Shown here one piece after another: positions 1 through 6,266 of a stretch of 6,266 nt of DNA. How positions within the stretch are numbered: the first letter of the stretch is position 1; every line of letters starts with the position of its first letter. The notes under the pieces are model-generated. The model was not told where the DNA came from. It saw only the letters and a list, made by a program, of their open reading frames with translations, and ran no database searches. The stretch is from Bacteroidota bacterium (GTDB taxonomy: Bacteria > Bacteroidota > Bacteroidia > Bacteroidales > UBA10428): assembly GCA_029268165.1 (NCBI GenBank), contig JAJUGM010000210.1, positions 1-6,266 of the forward strand. Direction: 5' to 3'. The position numbers and the translations under genes are program-made.

Positions 1-211
1 CTCCCAGTGATGATGTATCAACATTTAAAAAATAATCGGGCTTTCGTATTTGTAAATCCTGAAAGAAAATTTCATTAAGTTCATAATCATAGTTTTGACC
101 CGTATGAACAATAATATGCTTAAGATGCTCATCAAGCCTCGCCATAACACGGGATAGCCGTATTATTTCAGGCCGTGTGCCAACTATAGTCATGACTTTT
201 AAACTGGCCAT
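1..211 (-). CDS. capG: UDP-sugar 2-epimerase, CapG/FnlC/WbjD type (N-terminal part, cut by left edge)
   Basis: Seen: an open frame starts with ATG at 211 and runs off the left edge, giving 70 residues of a family usually about 370-380 long. The N-terminus carries the GTRPE signature (residues 11-15) of non-hydrolysing UDP-GlcNAc 2-epimerases, then HTGQNYDYELNEIFF (36-50) and KPDYFLNV (57-64). These segments fit the FnlC/WbjD/CapG branch better than WecB proper. Known for that branch: it performs the last step to UDP-N-acetyl-L-fucosamine, C2 epimerisation of the sugar released by CapF, in the cytoplasm. The start at residue 1 puts LKVMTIVGTRPE where relatives have it; Met7 would cut into the first strand. 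It lies 55 bp downstream of the CapF-type gene, and an AAGAAG stretch upstream is too far from the ATG to be a normal ribosome site. The active-site residues beyond residue 70 cannot be seen. General WecB function (UDP-ManNAc) is the main alternative. Confidence 0.9.
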   Translation of the reverse strand, partial: MASLKVMTIVGTRPEIIRLSRVMARLDEHLKHIIVHTGQNYDYELNEIFFQDLQIRKPDYFLNVDTSSLG

Positions 212-266
212 ATTTGCTGTGTTTTATCTTCTTAACTGAGATATTATGCAAGATATAAATAAATCC

Positions 267-1385
267 CTATACTTCTTCAAAAAATGTATCAGGATCATCA
301 GGATTAAAAAATTCATTTGTCCAAAATAATGTGACTAAGTTATCTTTACCGGTGTTTGTAATATTGTGGGTAAACCAGACCGGCATATCCACGTATGCAG
401 GTTCATTACCATCAAGGTTAAAGCTTATTATTTTGTTTGTCCCGATTTGCCTGAGCTGAATGCGGGCTTTACCACTAATCACCGCAAAGCGTTCAATTTT
501 TCTTGTGTGAAAATGATTGCCGCGGGTTATCCCTGGCTTGGTTGTAGAAAAAGAAAACTGTCCTCCTATATTTGCCTTTATGGTTTCAACAAATGAGCCC
601 CTTTCGTCGGTTTTTTTGTTTAGCTTAACCGGGTAATAGTTTGAGATATCCATATAACAGCGGAAAGTATTAAATAAGTTAATCCCGAAAGCATTTTTTA
701 ATTCCGGAAAAATGCCGTTGTCAAAATAAGTGGATTTATATAACTTAATTATTTCAAGCAGTTCAGATACTTTTTTTTCTTCTGTATGTTCAATTCTGTA
801 TTCATTGCTTGCATAAGCATCATGAATTACTTTCCAGATAATATCGATAAGTTCGCCAATGTATATCAGCCTCAGGCTGGCATCAATTTCAATTTTCGGA
901 ACTTCATTGTGCGTAAGCTGATGACAGAAAGTTGCAATAACAGAATTATAATAAGGTCGGCCAAAAGGCCCAAAGACATTAGGTATTACAAGACCAGTAA
1001 ATAAAGCCTTATTTTTTTCAGCCCATCCGGCAAGTAATTCACGCCCCTCGCGTTTGGACTTTCCAAACAGGTTATCCCTTTCTTCCTGAATAGAAGATGC
1101 AAATAAAACATGCGGCCTGGAACCGGTTTTCTCAAGCGCTGAAATAAGCTTTTTTATCAGTAAAATATTGGTTTCGTAAATATTTTGCGGATCATGATGA
1201 CGGTTGAGTGCAGCCAGATGTATTATTACATCACACTGGCTGACAAATTGTTCAAGTGTTTCCACATTTGTGAAATACTCATCACTGAATGGAATACGGG
1301 TAACCTCGTCTTTTTTAAGCCCGAAAAAATTGTATAGATGGGTACCAATAAATCCGGCCTGTCCGGTAATACCTATCTTCTTCAT
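267..1385 (-). CDS. capF: CapF/FnlB/WbjC-type bifunctional UDP-sugar reductase and cupin epimerase
   Basis: Seen: 372 residues, full length for the family. An SDR reductase domain covers about residues 1-245, with the nucleotide-binding GQAGFIG (8-14), HLAALNR (56-62), SSIQ (97-100) and PNVFGPFG (135-142). A C-terminal cupin covers about 250-372, with HFH (291-293), Glu298 and PVWFTHN (335-341), so the likely metal ligands His291, His293, Glu298 and His340 are present. Known: in the L-FucNAc pathway the cupin epimerises the 4-keto product of CapE at C3, and the SDR domain reduces C4 with NADPH to give the substrate of CapG. Odd: the usual YGKSK-type motif reads FGKSK (107-111), so the catalytic Tyr position is Phe while Lys111 is kept. 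The gene starts 8 bp after the metallophosphoesterase stop codon and is followed 55 bp later by the CapG-type gene. Family assignment is very secure; full reductase activity is less so. Confidence 0.94.
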   Translation of the reverse strand: MKKIGITGQAGFIGTHLYNFFGLKKDEVTRIPFSDEYFTNVETLEQFVSQCDVIIHLAALNRHHDPQNIYETNILLIKKLISALEKTGSRPHVLFASSIQEERDNLFGKSKREGRELLAGWAEKNKALFTGLVIPNVFGPFGRPYYNSVIATFCHQLTHNEVPKIEIDASLRLIYIGELIDIIWKVIHDAYASNEYRIEHTEEKKVSELLEIIKLYKSTYFDNGIFPELKNAFGINLFNTFRCYMDISNYYPVKLNKKTDERGSFVETIKANIGGQFSFSTTKPGITRGNHFHTRKIERFAVISGKARIQLRQIGTNKIISFNLDGNEPAYVDMPVWFTHNITNTGKDNLVTLFWTNEFFNPDDPDTFFEEV

Positions 1386-1393
1386 AAAAAATT

Positions 1394-2533
1394 TCAGTTT
1401 TTGTTTACTGTTGTTAATTTAATCCGCACAATTTCAGGTTTTGACCCCATACGAATGGGTGCAAGGCTTGCTCCCAGACCTGATGTTATGTATATATACG
1501 TGTGTTCTTGTTTAACTAATCCATAAATAACCGGCCAGTTCTTAGCCAGGAAAAGTTGATTTGGAAATATTTGACCGTTATGCAGATGGCCTGATAGCTG
1601 CAGGTCAATTTTATATTTTACAGGAATATCAAGATTAGATGGCTGATGATCAAGTACAACCAACGGAAGTGTGGTATCAATAACAGCTAATAATGTTGAA
1701 AGATATTTTCGTTCCATATTTGTTGCATCATCCCTCCCTATAATAACCAACTGACTGTCAATAACAGCTGATTGATCACGAAGCAGTGTTATTCCTGCCT
1801 GACGCATGCATGTTATTGCTTTTTCAGTATTAGTATAATACTCATGATTACCCAGAATGGCATAGGTGCCATAATGAGCTTTCAGTTTCGATAGTTCGTT
1901 ACCAATTATTTCTGTTTTCGACGTATCAAAGTTCTGATCAAACAAATCTCCGGCAATTAAAATCAGGTCAGGGTTTTGTTGATTTATTATTTTAATCCAT
2001 TTAGCAAGCCTTTTTTTGCCAATAATATTCCCGATATGAACATCGCTTATAGCTACAATCAATATATCGTGTTTTTTATCCGTGTTTTTATTCAGGACTA
2101 TGTTCAGGTCTGTTATTTGGGGATGAGCAAATTTACTGAAGCCAATTATTGTAATTATGATTAATATAATCAAAGCTGAATAAAAGTAAAATTGTTTTGC
2201 CAACTGCCAATTCTTTATTAACCATGCAGGGAAGAAATGAAAGAAGTGATGTAATATTCGTAAGAAATCAGCCAGCACTGCTGAAGATAAGAAGAACAGG
2301 AAAAATAATACCCAGAAACCTTCAACAGCTTTAAAAAAATTAACTACCGAAAAAGGAAACCAGCTTTTAAAATAAAATCCTATTAAAATTGAAGACGTGA
2401 AAAAAAGGAATACAAGGGAATATACAACCCTTAATATGATTAACTTGGGTAGTGCCTGCCATCCGCGAACAAACAAATATGCCGAAAGCGATAAATAGAC
2501 GCATAAGGTAGCAGCATAGAAGTTGAAATGCAT
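1394..2533 (-). CDS. Membrane-anchored metallophosphoesterase (YkuE/YaeI-like)
   Basis: Seen: 379 residues. Four hydrophobic helices lie at about 5-22, 33-54, 70-92 and 116-134, followed by a calcineurin-like phosphoesterase domain at about 155-375. All metal-binding motifs are intact: DVH (164-166), GDLFD (195-199), GNHE (228-231), His296 in DHQP, and GHLH (315-318). Known: the family uses two metal ions to cut phosphate esters, and YkuE/YaeI-like members are membrane-associated or exported. The SGHLHNGQ block fits that subgroup. Inferred: positive residues (Arg23, Lys30, Arg35; Arg92, Lys107, Lys113) sit in the loops after helices 1 and 3, which predicts that the catalytic domain faces the periplasm. 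The gene sits between the CapE- and CapF-type genes, 41 bp and 8 bp away, so it is probably co-transcribed. Its substrate is unknown; a lipid-linked or periplasmic phosphate in glycan assembly is possible, and a role unrelated to the neighbours cannot be excluded. Confidence 0.9.
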   Translation of the reverse strand: MHFNFYAATLCVYLSLSAYLFVRGWQALPKLIILRVVYSLVFLFFTSSILIGFYFKSWFPFSVVNFFKAVEGFWVLFFLFFLSSAVLADFLRILHHFFHFFPAWLIKNWQLAKQFYFYSALIILIIITIIGFSKFAHPQITDLNIVLNKNTDKKHDILIVAISDVHIGNIIGKKRLAKWIKIINQQNPDLILIAGDLFDQNFDTSKTEIIGNELSKLKAHYGTYAILGNHEYYTNTEKAITCMRQAGITLLRDQSAVIDSQLVIIGRDDATNMERKYLSTLLAVIDTTLPLVVLDHQPSNLDIPVKYKIDLQLSGHLHNGQIFPNQLFLAKNWPVIYGLVKQEHTYIYITSGLGASLAPIRMGSKPEIVRIKLTTVNKN

Positions 2534-2574
2534 GAAAAAATAATATTACTGATTAATATGGCGAAGTTAATATT

Positions 2575-3618
2575 TTATGGTTCAAATATCGGTTCGGTTT
2601 TTTCTTTCAATACATCTTCGCGAATAAACCTGAGTTTGAGCAAAAGCTTTTTGGTTTCTTCCACATTGAGCCTGACCGTGTTATGTGAATTGTATTCTTC
2701 TGCAAGATTGACTTTTGATTCACCTTCAGTGAAAAATTTGTTATAATTAAGGTCTCGCGTGTCGGCCGGAATTCGATAATAGTTTCCTTCATCTATAGCT
2801 TTCACCATTTCTTCCCGGTTTACAAGTGTTTCGTACAGTTTTTCCCCATGACGGGTTCCGATAATTCTAATTTCATTTTCAGCCTGATAAAGTTCTTTAA
2901 GTGCCTGTGCCAGAATAGCGATAGTTGTAGCTGGTGATTTCTGGACAAAGATGTCGCCGTTATTTCCGTGCAAAAATGCAAAGAGTACCAGTTCAACAGC
3001 ATCTTCAAGGGTCATCATGAAGCGCGTCATATTGGGGTCAGTTACTGTAATAGGTTGGTTGTTTTTAATCTGATTTACAAATAAGGGAATTACCGAACCT
3101 CTGGAAGCCATTACATTTCCATATCTTGTACCGCAAAAGACAGTACCGGTTCCGTTTAAAGCCCTTGACTTTGCAACCATCACTTTTTCGCTTAATGCTT
3201 TTGACATGCCCATGGCATTGATAGGATAAACAGCCTTGTCGGTACTTAAAACGATTACACGCTTTACTGCATACCTCATAGCAGAATCGAGCACGTTCTC
3301 ACAACCCAGTACGTTAGTCCTTACTGCCTCGGCAGGGAAAAACTCGCATGATGGCACTTGTTTTAAGGCTGCCGCATGGAATACATAATCAACTCCCTGC
3401 ATGGCATTATCAATGCTTTGGCGGTTACGGACGTCTCCAATAAAATATTTAATTTTCTGGTTTTTATAAAACTGCCGCATATCATCCTGTTTCTTTTCAT
3501 CGCGGCTGAATATCCTGATTTCTGCAATACCGGTGTTTAAAAATTTTCGTAATACAGCATTACCGAAAGAACCTGTACCACCTGTTATCAGTAATACTTT
3601 GTCTTTAAAATCTTCCAT
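2575..3618 (-). CDS. capE: UDP-GlcNAc 4,6-dehydratase/epimerase, CapE/FnlA/WbjB type
   Basis: Seen: 347 residues, normal for the family, soluble with no membrane helix. It has the Rossmann motif GGTGSFG (13-19), GDVR (61-64), HAAALKQVPSCE (81-92), STDK (125-128), RYGNVMASRGSVIPLF (165-180) and RHGEKLYE (256-263). The catalytic motif is MxxxK (Met136, Lys140) rather than YxxxK, which is normal in this branch. Known: the enzyme removes water from UDP-GlcNAc and epimerises the product to a 4-keto-6-deoxy-L-sugar, the first step to UDP-N-acetyl-L-fucosamine. The presence of CapF- and CapG-type genes downstream supports this role over the plain D-configured dehydratase (PseB/FlaA1 type). The start codon lies 17 bp after the stop of the WbpM-like gene and has no Shine-Dalgarno sequence. 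It is a paralogue of the C-terminal domain of that upstream neighbour. Confidence 0.94.
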   Translation of the reverse strand: MEDFKDKVLLITGGTGSFGNAVLRKFLNTGIAEIRIFSRDEKKQDDMRQFYKNQKIKYFIGDVRNRQSIDNAMQGVDYVFHAAALKQVPSCEFFPAEAVRTNVLGCENVLDSAMRYAVKRVIVLSTDKAVYPINAMGMSKALSEKVMVAKSRALNGTGTVFCGTRYGNVMASRGSVIPLFVNQIKNNQPITVTDPNMTRFMMTLEDAVELVLFAFLHGNNGDIFVQKSPATTIAILAQALKELYQAENEIRIIGTRHGEKLYETLVNREEMVKAIDEGNYYRIPADTRDLNYNKFFTEGESKVNLAEEYNSHNTVRLNVEETKKLLLKLRFIREDVLKEKTEPIFEP

Positions 3619-3635
3619 TTTGGTTTGGTATAATA

Positions 3636-5606
3636 TTAATATTGATTTTCCTTGATATTGTCAGTCTCAACTATATTTGTTTTTGATTCTATATAACTAA
3701 CATTGTTACTTTTAAATTCAGGTACCATATCTTCAAGGTATTTTATTATCTCGAGTTTTGAGAACGAATATAATTGAAATAATAATTTTTCAATCTTCCG
3801 GCATATTTCTTTGTCATTGAATTCTTCAATTTTAGCAATTTTTATTTTAGGATGATGGGTAGGCAGTGTGTTCTCGTTGTTGGTGAGTAATTCTTCGTAT
3901 AGTTTTTCGCCCGGCCTCAATCCTGTAAATACAATTTTAATGTCTTTTTCCGGCACCAACCCTGATAACCTTATCATCTGATGCGCAAGGTCAACTATCT
4001 TTATAGGCCTGCCCATATCAAATACAAATATTTCACCGCCTTTTCCCATGAATCCTGCCTCAAGTACCAACTGGCATGCTTCGGGTATGGTCATAAAATA
4101 TCGTGTAACTTCAGGATCAGTAACTGTTACAGGGCCACCTTCCTCAATCTGCTTGGTAAACAATGGAATGACAGAGCCGTTAGAGCCTAATACATTTCCA
4201 AACCTGGTGATAACAAACTGAATTTTATTATCAGCCTGTCTCGATCTTATCTGTAACATCATTTCGCAAAGCCGTTTTGAAGCACCCATTACATTAGTAG
4301 GATTAACCGCTTTATCGGTTGAAATCATTACAAATTTTTTGATGTTGTACTTAATGGATAATTCAATTAGATTCAATGTTCCCCCTACATTAACTCTAAG
4401 CGCTTCGTGCGGGTTTTCTTCCATAAGCGGAACATGTTTATATGCAGCTGCATGAAAAATGATTTCAGGGTGATATTCCTCAAAAATAGCCTGCATTTTA
4501 CCCGCACTGGTAATATCTGCAAGTATGAAATGGATTGAGAAAGCATGAGGAATGGCATGCAATTCGTTTTCGATATGATACATAGGTGTTTCGGCAACAT
4601 CAACCAGCACCAGGTGTTTTATCGGAAAGATCATAAGCTGCCTGACTATTTCGGAACCAATTGACCCGGCTGCACCGGTTACAAGAATCGTTTTTCCCCT
4701 AAGGCCAATGCCAATCCGCCTGATGTTTAATTCAATAGGATCTCTGCCTAACAGGTCTTTGAGCTGTACTTTCTGAATTTGCCGCATCTGAAGCTGACCG
4801 TTGAGCCAGCTTTCCACAGGTGGCGTGTCAAGAACTTCAAGTCCTACATCAAGTGCTGCCCTTATTATTTCGCTTTTTTCAGCTGGCGAAATATCCTTAA
4901 TAGCAAAAACCAGTGATTCAATTTTATGCTTGCTCAGAAAATCATGCGAAAGCGATTTTGGGCTATACACCGGAATACCATTAAGTTTTTTCCCCTGCAG
5001 GTTTTTATTCTGATCAATAAAACCGGCTATATGGTAACCTCCTTTAATATCACTCTGAATTACCCGCTTGACAATAACACCCATGGCACCTGCTCCATAA
5101 ATAAGCAGTTTCTTTTTTTCTATATATGAGCTGGTAATAAGTTGATAAAAAATCTTTATGATTATTCTTACCAGAAACAGGAACATGGTTAATAAAAAAT
5201 AATGAATAAGTATTATGGATAAGGGTACAATCAAATGAGCATTCAGGCTATATTTTCTGCTTATTAAGGAAAGTACAAACAGGGTGAGCATTGAAAAACT
5301 TGTATAAAGCAGTACATTAAAAATGTCAATAATCGTTGTGTGGCGGATTAAACCTGAATAGGGACGGAAGATGAATGCAAATAACATATAAATAAATACA
5401 ACCAATATACTTTGCCTCAAAGCAAATATGTGGCTGAAATCATCGAAAATAAAATTAAAACGCAACAGATAAGCCAGATAGAAAGTAAATAATACGGCAA
5501 TGTTATCAAGCGTAAAAACCATCCATCTGGGGAAATAATGCTTTCGCATGAACTCCACAGCCTTTTTTTGTATTTTTTCAGGAATATTAATGCGAATATT
5601 TCTCAT
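3636..5606 (-). CDS. Membrane UDP-GlcNAc 4,6-dehydratase, WbpM/CapD type
   Basis: Seen: 656 residues in the usual layout of this family. Four membrane helices lie at about 28-50, 64-81, 93-116 and 124-150. A first Rossmann domain follows with GAGAMG (171-176), then a catalytic SDR domain from about 305: GAAGSIG (311-317), HAAAYKHVPLMEENP (385-399), STDK (429-432), RFGNVLGSNGSVIPLF (468-483) and RPGEKLYEELL (564-574). The active-site motif is MxxxK (Met440, Lys444), as in WbpM. Known: such enzymes convert UDP-GlcNAc to UDP-2-acetamido-2,6-dideoxy-D-xylo-4-hexulose, the source of QuiNAc, D-FucNAc and 4-amino sugars. The basic N-terminus and the basic stretch after helix 4 place both ends in the cytoplasm. 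The polar tail from about residue 625 is the least conserved-looking part. It follows the aminotransferase gene after 99 bp and precedes the CapE-type gene by 17 bp. Which final sugar it feeds is inferred only from neighbours. Confidence 0.93.
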   Translation of the reverse strand: MRNIRINIPEKIQKKAVEFMRKHYFPRWMVFTLDNIAVLFTFYLAYLLRFNFIFDDFSHIFALRQSILVVFIYMLFAFIFRPYSGLIRHTTIIDIFNVLLYTSFSMLTLFVLSLISRKYSLNAHLIVPLSIILIHYFLLTMFLFLVRIIIKIFYQLITSSYIEKKKLLIYGAGAMGVIVKRVIQSDIKGGYHIAGFIDQNKNLQGKKLNGIPVYSPKSLSHDFLSKHKIESLVFAIKDISPAEKSEIIRAALDVGLEVLDTPPVESWLNGQLQMRQIQKVQLKDLLGRDPIELNIRRIGIGLRGKTILVTGAAGSIGSEIVRQLMIFPIKHLVLVDVAETPMYHIENELHAIPHAFSIHFILADITSAGKMQAIFEEYHPEIIFHAAAYKHVPLMEENPHEALRVNVGGTLNLIELSIKYNIKKFVMISTDKAVNPTNVMGASKRLCEMMLQIRSRQADNKIQFVITRFGNVLGSNGSVIPLFTKQIEEGGPVTVTDPEVTRYFMTIPEACQLVLEAGFMGKGGEIFVFDMGRPIKIVDLAHQMIRLSGLVPEKDIKIVFTGLRPGEKLYEELLTNNENTLPTHHPKIKIAKIEEFNDKEICRKIEKLLFQLYSFSKLEIIKYLEDMVPEFKSNNVSYIESKTNIVETDNIKENQY

Positions 5607-5705
5607 TTTGAACAGATGGTTTGGTGTGTGTAATTATGAAACAGAAATTTTATGATTTTTTGATAGCTACTAAAACATTACTTATAATGACGATAAATAT
5701 TATTT
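5607..5705 (-). other. Longest intergenic spacer in the window
   Basis: This AT-rich spacer separates the aminotransferase stop codon from the WbpM-like start codon. It holds a small perfect inverted repeat (5-bp arms, 4-base loop) at 5676-5689, followed on the minus strand by four T residues. I see no clear match to the Bacteroidota promoter pattern (TTTG, then TAnnTTTG). The stem is short and AT-only apart from one pair per arm, so at most it could be a weak transcription attenuator. I do not call a promoter or a terminator here. Confidence 0.3.
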
Positions 5706-6266
5706 TTATATTAAGATATCCTTTATTTTTTTACAAATGTATTTGATTTGTTCATCAGAAAGCTCGGGATAAATAGGAAGAGACACGGTGCCTGTCCATA
5801 TCTTTTCTGTGTTTGGGAAATCTTCAGGCTTAAGATGATATCTTTCCTTATAATATGTCATTCGATGTAATGGTTTATAATGTACCGAAGTCCCTATTCC
5901 TGATTCTGCCATAAGCCTTATAAAATCGTTTCTTGACACTGGTGCATCGGGTTTGATTATTACAGGGAAAATATGCCAGGAATGATTTTCGAACGGGCCG
6001 TAACATGTAGGCAAATCAATAAATGTCAATCCCTTCAGTTCATTCATATACATTTCGGCACATCTTTGTCGCTGACTTCTGAAATATTCGGATTTTTCAA
6101 GCTGGGCAAGGCCAATAGCTGCGTTAATATCGGGCATATTATATTTAAAACCCGGAGCAACCACATCGTATTCCCATGAGGCTTTATTATCGGTAAATCT
6201 GTTCCAGATATCACGGTTAATACCATGCAAACGCATTACTTTTGCTCTGTTATAAATTTTTTCATC
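5706..6266 (-). CDS. DegT/DnrJ/EryC1/StrS sugar aminotransferase, ArnB-like (C-terminal half, cut by right edge)
   Basis: Seen: 186 residues ending in TAA. The frame stays open to the window edge (first residues DEKIYNRAKV), so the ATG at 6236 is internal and the true start lies outside. Family landmarks appear in the right order: RLHGINRD (12-19 of the visible part), PGFKYNMPDINAAIGLAQL (38-56), HSWHIF (95-100), GIGTSVHYKPLH (123-134) and SLPIYPELS (162-170). These match the ArnB-like layout closely. Known: members transfer an amino group, via PLP, to a keto carbon of a nucleotide-linked sugar, usually C4 or C3. The PLP-binding lysine should lie about 20 residues before the visible part and is not in the window. 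The WbpM-like dehydratase downstream would supply a 4-keto sugar, so a UDP-4-amino-4,6-dideoxy-GlcNAc product is plausible, but specificity cannot be read from this fragment. Nothing in the visible part looks broken. Confidence 0.92.
   Translation of the reverse strand, partial: DEKIYNRAKVMRLHGINRDIWNRFTDNKASWEYDVVAPGFKYNMPDINAAIGLAQLEKSEYFRSQRQRCAEMYMNELKGLTFIDLPTCYGPFENHSWHIFPVIIKPDAPVSRNDFIRLMAESGIGTSVHYKPLHRMTYYKERYHLKPEDFPNTEKIWTGTVSLPIYPELSDEQIKYICKKIKDILI

Noticed and set aside
1394..2533. Metallophosphoesterase as an LpxH-type UDP-sugar hydrolase.
   Set aside because: LpxH has no block of four N-terminal membrane helices, and the GHLHNGQ region and predicted outward-facing domain fit YkuE/YaeI-like proteins better.
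366..5129. Several plus-strand open frames of about 60-76 codons and short minus-strand frames inside the large genes.
   Set aside because: They lie inside strongly conserved genes in other frames, show no recognisable motif, and have low-complexity or antisense-like composition.
3636..5606. The 656-residue protein as a fusion of two unrelated genes.
   Set aside because: Four helices, a GAGAMG Rossmann domain and an SDR domain are the normal layout of WbpM/CapD-type proteins.
5676..5689. Inverted repeat CATTA-TAAG-TAATG followed by TTTT in the 99-bp spacer, as a terminator.
   Set aside because: The stem has only five pairs, four of them A-T, which is too weak to call. Such repeats are expected by chance in AT-rich DNA.
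6234..6236. ATG at 6236 as the start of the aminotransferase.
   Set aside because: The frame continues without a stop to the window edge, and the ten extra residues fit the family just before RLHG, so this Met is internal.
1..6266. Insertion sequence, CRISPR array, tRNA or phage signature.
   Set aside because: I saw no transposase or integrase motif, no regularly spaced repeats and no tRNA-like fold by eye. All gaps are under 100 bp.

Overview
The window looks like chromosomal DNA of a Bacteroidota bacterium, probably of the Bacteroidales type. It is AT-rich, none of the five visible start codons has a convincing Shine-Dalgarno sequence, and the protein sequences read like Bacteroidota homologues. 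This assignment is inference. No rRNA or other marker gene is present to confirm it.

All six genes lie on the minus strand, so the region is read from right to left. In transcription order they are: (1) the C-terminal half of an ArnB-like, PLP-dependent sugar aminotransferase of the DegT/DnrJ/EryC1/StrS family, cut by the right edge; (2) a four-helix membrane protein of the WbpM/CapD type, a UDP-GlcNAc 4,6-dehydratase; (3) a soluble CapE/FnlA/WbjB-type UDP-GlcNAc 4,6-dehydratase/epimerase; (4) a membrane-anchored metallophosphoesterase; (5) a CapF/FnlB/WbjC-type bifunctional reductase and cupin epimerase; (6) the N-terminal 70 residues of a CapG/FnlC/WbjD-type UDP-sugar 2-epimerase, cut by the left edge. 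Gaps are 99, 17, 41, 8 and 55 bp, which suggests one transcription unit. I see no strong terminator or promoter inside it.

Genes 3, 5 and 6 form the known three-enzyme route from UDP-GlcNAc to UDP-N-acetyl-L-fucosamine, a building block of capsules and O-antigens. Genes 1 and 2 suggest a second branch, in which a 4-keto-6-deoxy sugar made from UDP-GlcNAc is aminated at C4. The window is therefore the nucleotide-sugar section of a surface polysaccharide locus (capsule, O-antigen or similar glycan).

Most of this is familiar biology. The least ordinary points are the metallophosphoesterase set between the first two L-FucNAc genes, its predicted outward-facing catalytic domain, and a Phe where the CapF-type reductase normally has the catalytic Tyr of YxxxK. 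I found no mobile element, CRISPR array, RNA gene or clearly new system.
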